From an uncultured Carboxylicivirga sp. (GTDB lineage: Bacteria; Bacteroidota; Bacteroidia; Bacteroidales; Marinilabiliaceae): a stretch of 64,000 nt of DNA. The DNA lies in assembly GCF_963668385.1 (NCBI RefSeq), contig NZ_OY764327.1:2914001-2978000 (forward strand). Direction: 5' to 3'. Below are positions 43,119 to 53,258 of this stretch, one piece after another (within the stretch, counting starts at the first letter, position 1; each line of letters begins with the position of its first letter). The notes beneath the pieces are model-generated. The model was not told where the DNA came from. It ran no database searches and saw only the letters and a list, made by a program, of their open reading frames with translations. Both the position numbers and the translations under genes were made by a program.

Positions 43119-45365
43119 ATGGGTACAATAAAGATGTTCCGGGGGAATACTCCGCCGTTATTGAAGAAAGGAGAATGGGCCAGTGACGGCCATTACGCTT
43201 ATCTGGGGATGGAACACGGGGAATACAAAGTGTTTCAGGGGGTGTTTGACCTGAGTGACGACCAGTTTATTTCGGGGTTTAAGTACGACCTGCACCTGAA
43301 AGCAATACTTATCCCTTCTGGCACTCCGTTCTCAAAATTGCAGATGCTGTTTGACACGCTCCCAAAGGCTCTGAAATATACGTCCGATTCAAAAGCAAGC
43401 ATTGATATTATGTTTGAGGACGGGACGTATATCAACGATTTGGGAACGTTCCTGGTACTCCGTGACTTTTCTTATCAGATAAACATCAAGTCCCTGAGCA
43501 ATACTACAGAAGGTGAAGTCGGGACGTATGTGAAACCTGTGGTATTCCAGAGCGACAGGGCTATTGAGATTTATAACAGTGCCGTGAACTTCGAGGACAT
43601 CCGCTTTGAATACAGCGATGAAAGCACGGGGGCAATAGCCTTCCTGAACAGCACAACTTACATAAACGACTGCTGCTTTGATGCAAAAGTTCCGCAGGCT
43701 TGCGTATCTGACAGGGGCTACAACAATATTGTCTTTTCCGAGGCATACTTCAAGCTGAACAGGGATATTGAAGATACTATTCTGGATAAGGGTTCTGTCG
43801 GTTCTTTCATCAACATTGCCCGTTCAAAATCAGCACCCGATTTCCGACCGAAATCTATCGTCAAGTCGCTGAGCGGTGCATTGATAATTGCAGGAAATGT
43901 TGAAGACCTCCATATTGCTGAGAAAAGCCCGATTTACCTGCCAAACGGAGGCATAGAGGTTCACGGAGGCTTTATCGCAGATGCTGACGGGGGAATGGGG
44001 ATTGCCGTGCCGACAAAGATTTCTCAGCTCGAAAATGACCTGCATTTCACTTCAGATTATCAGGAGCTTGAAAATACACCAGCGACAATTACACCCGAAC
44101 AGGCTACGGCAATTGAAAACAACAACCTTAAAAACACCTATCCGCAGGCTGATTCTGAGAAGCTTGCTGGTATTGAAGAGGGTGCAACTGCCGGAGCTGA
44201 CTGGAATACCAATGTGGCAAATAAGCCTGTGACCATAACTGCTGAACAGGCAACAGCCATTGAAGCAAATTCGTTAAAGAACAGCTATCCCCAAGTAGAT
44301 GCAGAAAAGCTGGCAGGTATCGAGGAAGGTGCGACAGCTGGTGCCGATTGGAACACAAACGTTGCAAACAAGCCAGTTACCATCTCGACACAGCAGGCAA
44401 ATGATATTCAGGCGAACAACCAGAAACAGAGCTATCCGCAGGAAGATGCTGATAAGCTTGCTAATATTGAAGAAGGTGCAACTGTCGGGGCTGACTGGGA
44501 AACGAACGTGCAGAACAGACCGGTAACAATCACTGCAGAGCAGTCGGCAGCCATTGAGGCGAATACGCAAAAGGTCAGCTATCCGCAGGCTGATTCTGAC
44601 AAACTTGCAAGCATTGAGGACGGTGCAACTGCCGGAGCAGATTGGGAGACAAATGTGCAGAACAAGCCCCTAACTATAACCCCGGAACAGGCATTGGCAA
44701 TTGAGGCAAATACTGCAAAAAACAGCTATCCCCAAGTTGATGCAGACAAGCTTGCTGGTATGGAAGACGGGGCAACTGCTGGGGGCGACTGGGAAACCAA
44801 TATCCAAAACAGACCTGTAACTATTACCGCAGAACAGTCACTCGCAATTGAGGCGAACACCCAAAAGGTGAGCTACCCACAGGCAGATGCAGACAAGCTT
44901 GCAGGTATTGAGAACGGTGCGACAGCTGGTGCAGACTGGAACACAAATATCCAGAATAAGCCCGTGACTATTTCTTCGGAACAGGCAACGGCAATTGAAA
45001 CGAACAGCCAGAAGAACAGCTATCCGCAGGCTGATTCAGACAAGCTTGCAGGGATTGAAGATGGTGCAACTGTAGGTGCAGATTGGGAGACAAACGTGCA
45101 GAACAAGCCCCTAACTATAACCCCAGAGCAGGCATTGGCTATCGAGGCAAACACTGCAAAGCGGAGCTACCCCGAAGAGGACGAAGCTTTTGTACAGGCT
45201 ATGAAAGATGGCGGAGGATCAGCCGGAGCAGATTGGAATACGAATTTGCAGAATATACCGCAGATACTTGTTGAATTTATCACGGTACTGACTAATTCAG
45301 GCATTACACATTTTGATATTACAGCGGACGGCACAGTTCTAAGAATCGGGCAGGCAAACATTTAG
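43119..45365 (+). CDS. Fibre protein with eight 49-residue repeats
   Basis: 748 residues. The N-terminal region (1-300) is beta-rich, with a possible beta-helix, and begins MGTIKMFRGNTPPLLKKGEW. Residues about 315-700 are eight copies of a 49-residue (147-bp) unit built on TITxEQAxAIEAN...SYPQxDADKLAGIExGAT.GADWxTN. The KLAGIExGAT core is widespread in phage tail and receptor fibres. In a tailless virus this would be a vertex spike. The repeats could expand or contract by recombination and change fibre length. Confidence 0.8.
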   Translation: MGTIKMFRGNTPPLLKKGEWASDGHYAYLGMEHGEYKVFQGVFDLSDDQFISGFKYDLHLKAILIPSGTPFSKLQMLFDTLPKALKYTSDSKASIDIMFEDGTYINDLGTFLVLRDFSYQINIKSLSNTTEGEVGTYVKPVVFQSDRAIEIYNSAVNFEDIRFEYSDESTGAIAFLNSTTYINDCCFDAKVPQACVSDRGYNNIVFSEAYFKLNRDIEDTILDKGSVGSFINIARSKSAPDFRPKSIVKSLSGALIIAGNVEDLHIAEKSPIYLPNGGIEVHGGFIADADGGMGIAVPTKISQLENDLHFTSDYQELENTPATITPEQATAIENNNLKNTYPQADSEKLAGIEEGATAGADWNTNVANKPVTITAEQATAIEANSLKNSYPQVDAEKLAGIEEGATAGADWNTNVANKPVTISTQQANDIQANNQKQSYPQEDADKLANIEEGATVGADWETNVQNRPVTITAEQSAAIEANTQKVSYPQADSDKLASIEDGATAGADWETNVQNKPLTITPEQALAIEANTAKNSYPQVDADKLAGMEDGATAGGDWETNIQNRPVTITAEQSLAIEANTQKVSYPQADADKLAGIENGATAGADWNTNIQNKPVTISSEQATAIETNSQKNSYPQADSDKLAGIEDGATVGADWETNVQNKPLTITPEQALAIEANTAKRSYPEEDEAFVQAMKDGGGSAGADWNTNLQNIPQILVEFITVLTNSGITHFDITADGTVLRIGQANI

Positions 45366-45370
45366 AGAGT

Positions 45371-45871
45371 ATGAAAATAATCGTAACAGTATCACTATTA
45401 GTCGGGTTTATTGCTCTGTGCCTGTACCTTCAAGTAATTGTCTCTGAATTTGGAATCCGCAAGTCGATTTCAGACAGCAATTATTTCCTGAAAAAGCCAT
45501 TCAAGCTGATGTTTGAGCTGGTTATGTGGATTTGCGGTCTTTCAATAATTACCACAGGGATATTTCTAAAGGATACTCCGCAATGGTGGATAATCGGCGG
45601 AGGAATCGGCATCTTCGGTGTCGGTATATTTTCAGATTTCAAGCGGAATCTCTTTTTAAGAATCTCGCATTACACCTCTGCAATTAGCGGATTTGCAATG
45701 CTTGGATTAAGCTTCTGGCTCAACCTGAACAGTTTCCGATACTCTGCAATTATTGCGGTGTCTGCACTGCTTGCTGGCCTGCTTGGCAGAAAGCGTATCT
45801 GGTGCCTTGAGCTTACCATGTCAATCGAAGTATTTATTGGGCTGTTCTATTTTGCCCTGACATTGCAATAG
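45371..45871 (+). CDS. Multi-pass membrane protein
   Basis: 166 residues with five or so hydrophobic segments covering most of its length and little soluble sequence. Starts 5 bp after the fibre gene. No family recognised; could be a virion membrane or host-interaction protein. Confidence 0.6.
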   Translation: MKIIVTVSLLVGFIALCLYLQVIVSEFGIRKSISDSNYFLKKPFKLMFELVMWICGLSIITTGIFLKDTPQWWIIGGGIGIFGVGIFSDFKRNLFLRISHYTSAISGFAMLGLSFWLNLNSFRYSAIIAVSALLAGLLGRKRIWCLELTMSIEVFIGLFYFALTLQ

Positions 45872-45881
45872 CAACCGAGGC

Positions 45882-46973
45882 ATGAATAAGAAGGGGTACA
45901 TATCAAGAATACGTGAGGATTTACGCAATGGCAATAAGCACTCAAAAACAACTATTGAAAGTGTTGCGGAAGGCTTTGGCATTACCAATAAAAATCTGGT
46001 CAAGGAATTTACTGAACTGGCAATAGTACTGAATGCCCGTAAAATTGCAGATGACAGATCACTTACAGCACACCAGAAGTATCTTGAAATTGTAGCTCTG
46101 TACCAGTCACAGGTAAACCTGTCGATGCGGACCAGCATGAGCGTACTCATGCAGCAGTATTCTACGCCAGCACCTATTTCGTTTCTGGCTTCGAGCTACA
46201 TAAAAGGCGATCATGGTTTAGCTGGTCAGTCAAAATTTGAGTATAAAACCAAAGCAGATACAAAGCAGAAAATTATTGATTCAAAACATGGACAGTCGAA
46301 TTTCCCTCTGTATTTAGAACCATCGGCAGGCAACGGGCTTTTAACAATCGCATTACCGTACCATTTCACCTATGTAAATGAACTTGATGATATACGACTT
46401 GCCAATCTGAAGATGCAGCCATTTGCAAAGGTTAGCAGCTGGGATGCTCTTAAACCTCCTTATGCACTCAAAAAGAAATTTGACGGTATTGTGACCAATC
46501 CTCCATTTGGGAGATTGTCGCAACCTGAGGTGTTCGGGAAGTTTAAAATTACCCGGTTAGAACACGCTATGAGCCTAAAGGCACTGCAATGCATGAAAGA
46601 TAATGGCCGCGCTGCAATTGTCATTGGAGGGCATACCACTTGGGACGAACACGGTCGGGTAACGGCTGGCACCAACCGTATTTTTCTGAACTATCTCTAT
46701 CACTTTTACAATGTTGAAGATATAATCCCTATCAACGGGAAAAAGCTTTACTCAAGGCAAGGTACTTCAATCAATACACGGTTAATCCTGATTGACGGGG
46801 CAAAGGCAGTTCCCGATGGAGCGGCTCCGCTGAAGAATAAGCTTCACAGCACTGTGGTGAACAGCCATGATGAGCTTTGGGAGCGTGTCGGACTGGAATA
46901 TCCAAGTTTAAGGAGCAAACAGCTTTTGAAGCTAAAAGTTCAGGCAATTCTAATCAAACAAAAGCAGATATGA
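45882..46973 (+). CDS. N6-adenine-type DNA methyltransferase next to strawberry-notch gene
   Basis: 363 residues. SAM motif LEPSAGNGLL at about 145 and catalytic NPPFG at about 206 (TNPPFGRLSQ). The form is that of phage methylases encoded beside strawberry-notch-type helicases. Probably modifies viral DNA, perhaps against host restriction including the element's own type I system. Overlaps the next gene by ATGA. Confidence 0.8.
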   Translation: MNKKGYISRIREDLRNGNKHSKTTIESVAEGFGITNKNLVKEFTELAIVLNARKIADDRSLTAHQKYLEIVALYQSQVNLSMRTSMSVLMQQYSTPAPISFLASSYIKGDHGLAGQSKFEYKTKADTKQKIIDSKHGQSNFPLYLEPSAGNGLLTIALPYHFTYVNELDDIRLANLKMQPFAKVSSWDALKPPYALKKKFDGIVTNPPFGRLSQPEVFGKFKITRLEHAMSLKALQCMKDNGRAAIVIGGHTTWDEHGRVTAGTNRIFLNYLYHFYNVEDIIPINGKKLYSRQGTSINTRLILIDGAKAVPDGAAPLKNKLHSTVVNSHDELWERVGLEYPSLRSKQLLKLKVQAILIKQKQI

Positions 46974-47695
46974 GGGTTCTCAACTTATATAGCGGTCTTG
47001 GCGGAAACAGGAAATTATGGAAAGGTGCAGATGTAACGGCAGTAGAATTGAATCGGTATGCAGCCTCGATTTACAGACAGATGTATTCCCGTGATAAAAT
47101 TATTGTCGGAGATGCCCATGAATATCTGCTTAGGAACCATGAACGGTTCGACTTTGTATGGAGCAGCCCTCCCTGCCAGAGCCACAGCAAGATGGTAAAG
47201 GCGACACGGCACGATATCCGCAAATTTCCCGACATGAAGCTGTACGAGGAAATTATCTGGCTCCAGCATTTTTTCAAAGGTAAATGGGTGGTCGAGAATG
47301 TGAAACCATACTATAAACCGCTGGTTGAACCTACTGCTGTACTAGGCAGGCACTGTTTCTGGTCGAATTTCAGTATCGGCAATTATGAGCCGCCGGCAAT
47401 GGGCAATTTCATTCAGGCCCACGAAGATGATATTAAGAAATGGCTCGGGCTAGAGTTTTCGGCAGAACGGAAACGTGCAGAAGGCTTCCGCCTTGACCAG
47501 GCAATACGGAACTGTGTCCACCCTGAGCTGGGAAGGCATGTTTACAGTGAGATGAAAAAAGCAGTATCGTTTGGAGGCATGAATGGCACTTCTGCAAAAG
47601 ATAGAACTGCTATGAAAGCGAAAGCAATACGGTTAAAACAGAAACAGCATGAAACTGGCACGGCCAGAGCGAATTATCAGAACTCTAATTTCTAG
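46970..47695 (+). CDS. C5-cytosine-type DNA methyltransferase
   Basis: 241 residues from the ATG that overlaps the previous stop. NLYSGLGGNRKLW is the SAM-binding motif. SSPPCQSHS at about 65-73 holds the catalytic cysteine. VVENVKPYY gives the ENV motif. Shorter than typical C5 methylases, with a small target-recognition region, as usual for phage versions. Pairs with the preceding adenine methylase, so this virus may carry two kinds of modification. Confidence 0.82.
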   Translation: MRVLNLYSGLGGNRKLWKGADVTAVELNRYAASIYRQMYSRDKIIVGDAHEYLLRNHERFDFVWSSPPCQSHSKMVKATRHDIRKFPDMKLYEEIIWLQHFFKGKWVVENVKPYYKPLVEPTAVLGRHCFWSNFSIGNYEPPAMGNFIQAHEDDIKKWLGLEFSAERKRAEGFRLDQAIRNCVHPELGRHVYSEMKKAVSFGGMNGTSAKDRTAMKAKAIRLKQKQHETGTARANYQNSNF

Positions 47696-47719
47696 GTATT
47701 GGAGCAAAAACGATTTCTC

Positions 47720-50700
47720 ATGAAACAGACAATAAAATTTAGCAAGAACAGCATTTCAATACAATTTCCTTCTCAGCCTCCAAAGCATAAATCGGCAAGG
47801 CTGATTGAGCTGGGATTCAAGACAGCAGACAGTAAAAGCTTTGTCCGTACTCAAAAGCTGGCTCAGAACGAACATGAATACCTGCAAGGGATGTTCGGAC
47901 ATAAAGGTCTGGGCATGGCATATATTCCTGCTGCCGAAAAAGGTTTTATCCTGGATACGACCGTGCCTGAATCAATGGGGCATGAAATGCACATCGCTAT
48001 CCGGAAAGTTAAGAAAAGTATCGGGATGCCACTGTTTGACTATGTTGCGGAGAAACTCGATTACAGCAATGATGAGCTTGTAAAATCGCTTTCATGCGAA
48101 CAGATTGATGCTGTATCTCTGGCAATTTACAATATCGAGAAGCGTCGGCAGGGAATCATTGTCGGCGACCAGACGGGTATCGGCAAAGGACGAACCGCAG
48201 CCGCACTGATACGCTACGGGGTGAAAAGCGGATTGCAGCCGGTGTTCTTGTCAGAGAAACCGAACCTGTTTACCGACCTCTACCGTGATTTGTCAGATAT
48301 TGGAAGCTCCGCACTGGTTCCGTTTATCGTAAATTCCAAGGAAAGCAAGACAAACATAAAGGACAAGAACGGAGAGATAGTTTATACAGCCCCTGAAAAA
48401 CCGACACAGGAACGGATTATCAAAAGCAGGGAAATACCCAGCAGTTACAATTTCGTCTGTGCCACCTATTCGCAGTTCAACCAGCCGAAGAAGCCTGCAA
48501 AGCAGGTGTTCTTGAGTTCTGCATCCAATGGCAATATCATAATCATGGACGAAGCCCATAACGCTTCGGGAAGCTCAAACACTGGCGAGTTCATGCAGGG
48601 AGTCCTGCGCCAGACAAAGGGCGTATGCTTTCTTTCGGCAACTTTTGCAAAACGCCCTGACAATATGCCGATTTACGCTCAGAAAACATCAATGAGCGAT
48701 GCCAATATGAGCAAGGAGGATTTGGTTGAAGCAATTACGAAAGGCGGTGTTGCATTGCAGGAAGTTTTGGCGGCACAGCTGGTGTCTGAGGGGCAGATGA
48801 TACGGCGTGAGCGTTCATTTGAAGGTGTCGAAGTAAACTATATCGAGCTGAAAGAAAAAGCAAAAGAGCAGGCTGATATTGCCGATAAGATAACCGCCAT
48901 AATCCGTGACATTATCGGATTTCAGGAGAAGCACATTAACAAACAGGTTGAACAGCTGGACAAGATTGCGGCTGGGGAAAGCAAGGAGGTTGAAACCCGA
49001 AAAGGAACAGAGAAAGCAGGGGTTGACAATATCCCTTACTTTTCCAAGGTCTTCAATGTCATAAACCAACTGCTGTTCAGCCTGAATGCTTCTGATGTTG
49101 CCGACCATGCGATAAACAGGCTGAAAGAGGGAAAGAAACCGATTATCGCCTTTGCCTCTACAATGGGGAGCTTTTTAGAGGGAATGGCAAAACCCGATGA
49201 TGTGATAAACGGTGATTTCTCAACGGTATTGGAAAAGGGGCTTGATTCAGTCCTCCGCTATACGGAAAAGGATATTGACGGGGAATCGCAGGGCAAGCAG
49301 TTTAATATTGCTGATCTGTCAGAGGAAGCCCAGCTCGCATACCGTGATATTCTGCGAAGAATAGAACAGGCTTCCACAGGCATTACAATCAGCCCGCTTG
49401 ATCTGATAATTCAGAAGATAAAGGATGCTGGCTACTCTTGCGGCGAAGTTACGGGGAGAAAGCTCTGTGTTCAGTATAAGTCAACCAGCTCCAAGAATAC
49501 CGCGGCACTGGTGATGAGCCGTAAAAAGGAAAATACTGCTGACCTGTTCCGCCAGTTCAATGACAACGAAATTGACTGTCTGCTGATTAACCAGAGCGGT
49601 TCAACAGGTGCATCGGCACATGCGGTTGTCACTGATAAGGTGCCAGCTGAAAAGGTAAAGCAGAGAGTGATGGTTATACTGCAGCCTGAACTTAACATCA
49701 ACACCGAAATTCAGAAGCGTGGGCGTATCAATAGGACTGGCCAGATAATGAAACCGATTTACGACTACATTATCTCATCCATCCCTGCACAGAAGCGGTT
49801 TATGATGATGCTCAAAAAGAAGCTGAAATCACTGGATGCAAATACCACTTCCAACCAGAAGAACAGCAAGAGCCAGCTTGAATCGGATGACTTCCTGAAT
49901 AAGTACGGAGACAAGGTTGTCCGCCAGTATATGCTTGAAAATCCTGAGCTGAACAAATTACTGGACAACCCTCTCAAATTTGAAGGGAAAGACAGTGATG
50001 AAACAGCATCGGAAGGCGATGCTTCAAAAGTGACAGGACGGGTTGCTGTGCTTTCGGTCAAGGAACAGGAAAAGTTCTATTCTGAAGTTATTGAGCGGTA
50101 CAATGACTATGTGGAATACCTGAAGCAGGCAGATGAGTACGATCTTGAAGTCGAGATTCTGGATTTGAAAGCAGAATCGCTTGATAAGCGTGTCGTGATT
50201 GCTGGCAAAGGAGGGCGTTCGGTGTTCGGCAACGATACCTATTTGGAAAAATGCGAATGCAACGTACTCAAAAAACCGTATGGCAAAAGCGAATTATTAA
50301 AACTCGTAGAAAAATCCCTTGATAAAAAACAGCCTGAATCCATTTCTGAAGAAATTATCTCAGCTCACGAAAAGTATGTGCAGGACAAGCTTTCAGCCGA
50401 TTTAAAAACATTGGAGGTGAAATATAAGGAGCTTCTGGACGGAATCACCGATGAAAAGGGCTATCAGAAAATACCTGTTTACGACAAGGCTGGGCAGAAA
50501 GACTATGTTGCTGAACGCACAGAAGAAATTCAGGAAGCAAAAACAGCGGATATTGCAAAGACCAGGACGCAGAGCGAAAACAGGAAAAACTATCTGAACG
50601 GTTTCTTCAAATTCTTCAAGATCGGTCACGGATATTTCTATCCTGCACTGAGCTTTGAAACTGACAGTTCCAGCAATTCATACTGCATCTTCTTGGGATT

Positions 50701-51637
50701 CGACATAAACCCGAAACGGAGAAACCCTTATGCGCCATCGGCTGTGAAGCTCCGCTTTGCAATAGCTGACAGCAGAAAATACATTGTCCTTCCAGCTTCG
50801 GGAGATACGGCAAAGGAAATTGAACGCATTCAGGCACGGAGCTTTCAGCTTACAGCATCACAGAAAGAGAGCCTGATTGACCGCTGGGATGAAGCGATAA
50901 AGGATTTCACTCTTGACAGGCAGGTTCGCTATATAGTTACAGGGAATATCTTGCAGGGATCGGCTGATTTCCCCGGTAAGCTGGTGAGCTTCACAACCAA
51001 GGGCAAAGGAGTCAAGAAAGGTATCTTGATGAGCGAGGCATGGTCGCCTGATAGCAGTGGCAATAAGGCTGATAATTATGTCGTTGCCCCGATTGCAAAA
51101 CTGCAAAAACATATTATGAGCCTGCGTTCTGGTTCCTCCATTGCCACAGAAAACGGAATCAGCATCGGCCGCCATTTTGATGATACGTTCCGTGTCATCA
51201 TGCCAAAGAAGAAACAGCATATCCCCATATATACCGATAAGGACGTGATTTCCCTCTGCATGAACAGCCGTGACGGGTTTGAAATGGTTTCGGGCAACAT
51301 GAGGGCTTCTGTTGCTGAAACGAAAATGCCGAAGGTCATCCAGCTGCTTGGCGACCGATTCAGCCTGTCGGTGAAAATTCCTCGGAACTATTTCAATGAA
51401 TATGTTGAGAAAGGGACGGACAGAAGTTCATCTGCCGACAGCCTTACTCAGGAAGCTATGAAAATGTTTGAGGCTGATAAACGTGATTTTCCGAAACGTC
51501 TGGCACAGCAGAAGCAGTCCGTTCCCAAAGGCAAAGCGGTAAATCTTGACAAGGCAAAGCATCTGAAACTTGTGAAGCTCCGTGCAAAGGCAATCCTCAT
51601 TAAGCAGAAACAGCTCAAAGCAGTAGCAGGGTTGTAA
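47720..51637 (+). CDS. Strawberry-notch-type SF2 helicase
   Basis: 1305 residues; the ATG at 47720 is preferred to the TTG at 47699. Walker A is in GDQTGIGKGRTAAALI (about 150), DEAH box in IIMDEAHNASGSS (about 276), SAT motif in CFLSATFAK, and motif VI in IQKRGRINRTGQ (about 675). The GIGKGR and NRTGQ signatures mark the strawberry-notch family, in phages almost always next to methylases as here. Role likely in chromatin-like access, replication or methylation. The C-terminal 500 residues are unassigned. Confidence 0.88.
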   Translation: MKQTIKFSKNSISIQFPSQPPKHKSARLIELGFKTADSKSFVRTQKLAQNEHEYLQGMFGHKGLGMAYIPAAEKGFILDTTVPESMGHEMHIAIRKVKKSIGMPLFDYVAEKLDYSNDELVKSLSCEQIDAVSLAIYNIEKRRQGIIVGDQTGIGKGRTAAALIRYGVKSGLQPVFLSEKPNLFTDLYRDLSDIGSSALVPFIVNSKESKTNIKDKNGEIVYTAPEKPTQERIIKSREIPSSYNFVCATYSQFNQPKKPAKQVFLSSASNGNIIIMDEAHNASGSSNTGEFMQGVLRQTKGVCFLSATFAKRPDNMPIYAQKTSMSDANMSKEDLVEAITKGGVALQEVLAAQLVSEGQMIRRERSFEGVEVNYIELKEKAKEQADIADKITAIIRDIIGFQEKHINKQVEQLDKIAAGESKEVETRKGTEKAGVDNIPYFSKVFNVINQLLFSLNASDVADHAINRLKEGKKPIIAFASTMGSFLEGMAKPDDVINGDFSTVLEKGLDSVLRYTEKDIDGESQGKQFNIADLSEEAQLAYRDILRRIEQASTGITISPLDLIIQKIKDAGYSCGEVTGRKLCVQYKSTSSKNTAALVMSRKKENTADLFRQFNDNEIDCLLINQSGSTGASAHAVVTDKVPAEKVKQRVMVILQPELNINTEIQKRGRINRTGQIMKPIYDYIISSIPAQKRFMMMLKKKLKSLDANTTSNQKNSKSQLESDDFLNKYGDKVVRQYMLENPELNKLLDNPLKFEGKDSDETASEGDASKVTGRVAVLSVKEQEKFYSEVIERYNDYVEYLKQADEYDLEVEILDLKAESLDKRVVIAGKGGRSVFGNDTYLEKCECNVLKKPYGKSELLKLVEKSLDKKQPESISEEIISAHEKYVQDKLSADLKTLEVKYKELLDGITDEKGYQKIPVYDKAGQKDYVAERTEEIQEAKTADIAKTRTQSENRKNYLNGFFKFFKIGHGYFYPALSFETDSSSNSYCIFLGFDINPKRRNPYAPSAVKLRFAIADSRKYIVLPASGDTAKEIERIQARSFQLTASQKESLIDRWDEAIKDFTLDRQVRYIVTGNILQGSADFPGKLVSFTTKGKGVKKGILMSEAWSPDSSGNKADNYVVAPIAKLQKHIMSLRSGSSIATENGISIGRHFDDTFRVIMPKKKQHIPIYTDKDVISLCMNSRDGFEMVSGNMRASVAETKMPKVIQLLGDRFSLSVKIPRNYFNEYVEKGTDRSSSADSLTQEAMKMFEADKRDFPKRLAQQKQSVPKGKAVNLDKAKHLKLVKLRAKAILIKQKQLKAVAGL

Positions 51638-51664
51638 TTCCAACTGATAACTATAAAATACAAT

Positions 51665-52591
51665 ATGATGAAACTGACAGTAAAAAACTACAGGGAGGCA
51701 ACGAAGGATATTGATTTCAAGGAACTGCCCGATGCAGCGCAGGAAGCTCACAAGGAATTTGATTCATTTGCCGATTTCTATAACGAAGACAAGGATATAA
51801 AGGAGATGCTTGATAACCATTTCAAGATTGTCGAGCCATATCTCAATTCAAAGCGTTTCCCCGAACTGCCGGACAGGCATCCGCTGAATATTCTGGATAA
51901 GGAATCGGGCCAGTACAAAGCTGCATTGAAAGAATACCGGGAGAGCAAAAAGCAGAAAGAAAAGCCCTCTGCCAAGTCAAAACAAGCTCCGAAAAAGAAG
52001 CCAGAACCAGCTAAAGCATCTGCTAAAACACCAGCAAAGAAAACGGCAAAACGAAAGCCCCATGAAGTTGACCTTATGCCGTTAGAAATTAAGATTATTA
52101 AACGCTATCTCAATTTTCATGGCAAGAAAGTTTCAGAGCGTCAAGTGTCGCTTCTGTATAAGGTTATCCAGAAAGCTGCAACGGAAAAGACCATCCGAAA
52201 AACGAGCAGATATGCAGGTGAAATCAAAACCATCAGCAATGACCTGATAAAAACCTACAGGGAAATGAATGGCACTTGCACATTTGAAGTGCCTGATTCG
52301 ACATTCAGCAAATTGAAAGAAATTGTTGACAGCTACGGGGTTACACCAGCTGTGGGATTGATTAAGCGTTTCATAAATCTGTACGGGAATATTACAAAAA
52401 CCAAAGCACAGAGGCTCTTGACAAGCATTACCAATTCCTTGAAAAACGGAAAGGTGGTAGCATCGGATAAGGAATATGAACAGGTCAAGAACGTTCAGAA
52501 ACATCTGAATGATTATCTGGAAAGCGATAAGCTGCTTGTTACCAATGTCCAGTTAAAGGGGCTGCAAGGCATTACAGGACTGGGAAAGTAA
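51665..52591 (+). CDS. Helical protein with internal repeat, co-encoded with the helicase
   Basis: 308 residues. N-terminal domain, lysine/proline/alanine-rich linker (about 95-130), then two related helical units: IKIIKRYLNFHGKKVSERQ and GLIKRFINLYGNITKTKAQ. Ends with LKGLQGITGLGK, close to the GLG-type motif of the structural proteins. Follows the helicase by 27 bp. Function unknown; DNA-binding partner is a guess from its basic linker. Confidence 0.6.
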   Translation: MMKLTVKNYREATKDIDFKELPDAAQEAHKEFDSFADFYNEDKDIKEMLDNHFKIVEPYLNSKRFPELPDRHPLNILDKESGQYKAALKEYRESKKQKEKPSAKSKQAPKKKPEPAKASAKTPAKKTAKRKPHEVDLMPLEIKIIKRYLNFHGKKVSERQVSLLYKVIQKAATEKTIRKTSRYAGEIKTISNDLIKTYREMNGTCTFEVPDSTFSKLKEIVDSYGVTPAVGLIKRFINLYGNITKTKAQRLLTSITNSLKNGKVVASDKEYEQVKNVQKHLNDYLESDKLLVTNVQLKGLQGITGLGK

Positions 52592-52629
52592 ATGCCGCTG
52601 CTCAAAAGCCCATTAGCAGTGGCTCTGAT

Positions 52630-53235
52630 ATGAGGGCTAGAAATTCAATAATGACAAAAACAGCAACGGTTGACCCGAACCAGGTTGTGTCTGCAAATGA
52701 ACTGGCGAAGATGAAATTTTCTACGCTTACTCTGCGTGGTAAATTCGCAAAGCTGCTCGGCAAACCATATATCCCTTTTTACCTGATGATCTACGGTCAG
52801 CGGTTTCACGGTAAGAGTTCTGTGGCAATGCTGCTTGCTGACCTTCTGGTAAAATGCGGTCTGAAAGTGCTGTATGTATCCAATGAAGAAGGTATAAAAG
52901 GTTCGCTTCAGGAAAAGCTATTGCGGTTGCAGATAAATAGCCCAATTGACTTTGTGGAAAACTATGACCCTGCACAGTTTAAGGGTTATAATGCAGTGTT
53001 TCTGGACAGCACGCAGACTGTTGGCATGAAACCAGAAGAGTTTAAAGTTCTCAAAAGACAGTTTCCCGACACATCTTTCATTCTCGTCTTCAAGGCAAAC
53101 CGTGACGGGACATCGAAAGGCGGAACGGACTGGGAACATGATGTCGATGCTATCATGCATATCGAGAACAGGTGTGCGACAATGGAAAAAAACCGCTTTC
53201 CGGGAGGAAGCTCAGAAACGGTTAAAATTTTCTAA
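52630..53235 (+). CDS. RecA/RadA-like P-loop ATPase
   Basis: 201 residues; the start may be the ATG at 52651. Walker A GQRFHGKSS (about 57), VLYVSNEEG after it, Walker B AVFLDSTQT, and KANRDGTSKGGTDWEHDVDA, which mirrors the RadA KExG/LEHxVD region. It lacks the zinc finger and Lon domains of RadA. In a virus without a terminase this compact motor is one of the few candidates for genome packaging, although recombination is the simpler prediction from its family. Confidence 0.7.
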   Translation: MRARNSIMTKTATVDPNQVVSANELAKMKFSTLTLRGKFAKLLGKPYIPFYLMIYGQRFHGKSSVAMLLADLLVKCGLKVLYVSNEEGIKGSLQEKLLRLQINSPIDFVENYDPAQFKGYNAVFLDSTQTVGMKPEEFKVLKRQFPDTSFILVFKANRDGTSKGGTDWEHDVDAIMHIENRCATMEKNRFPGGSSETVKIF

Positions 53236-53258
53236 CGGACTAAATGTATTAATTGAAC

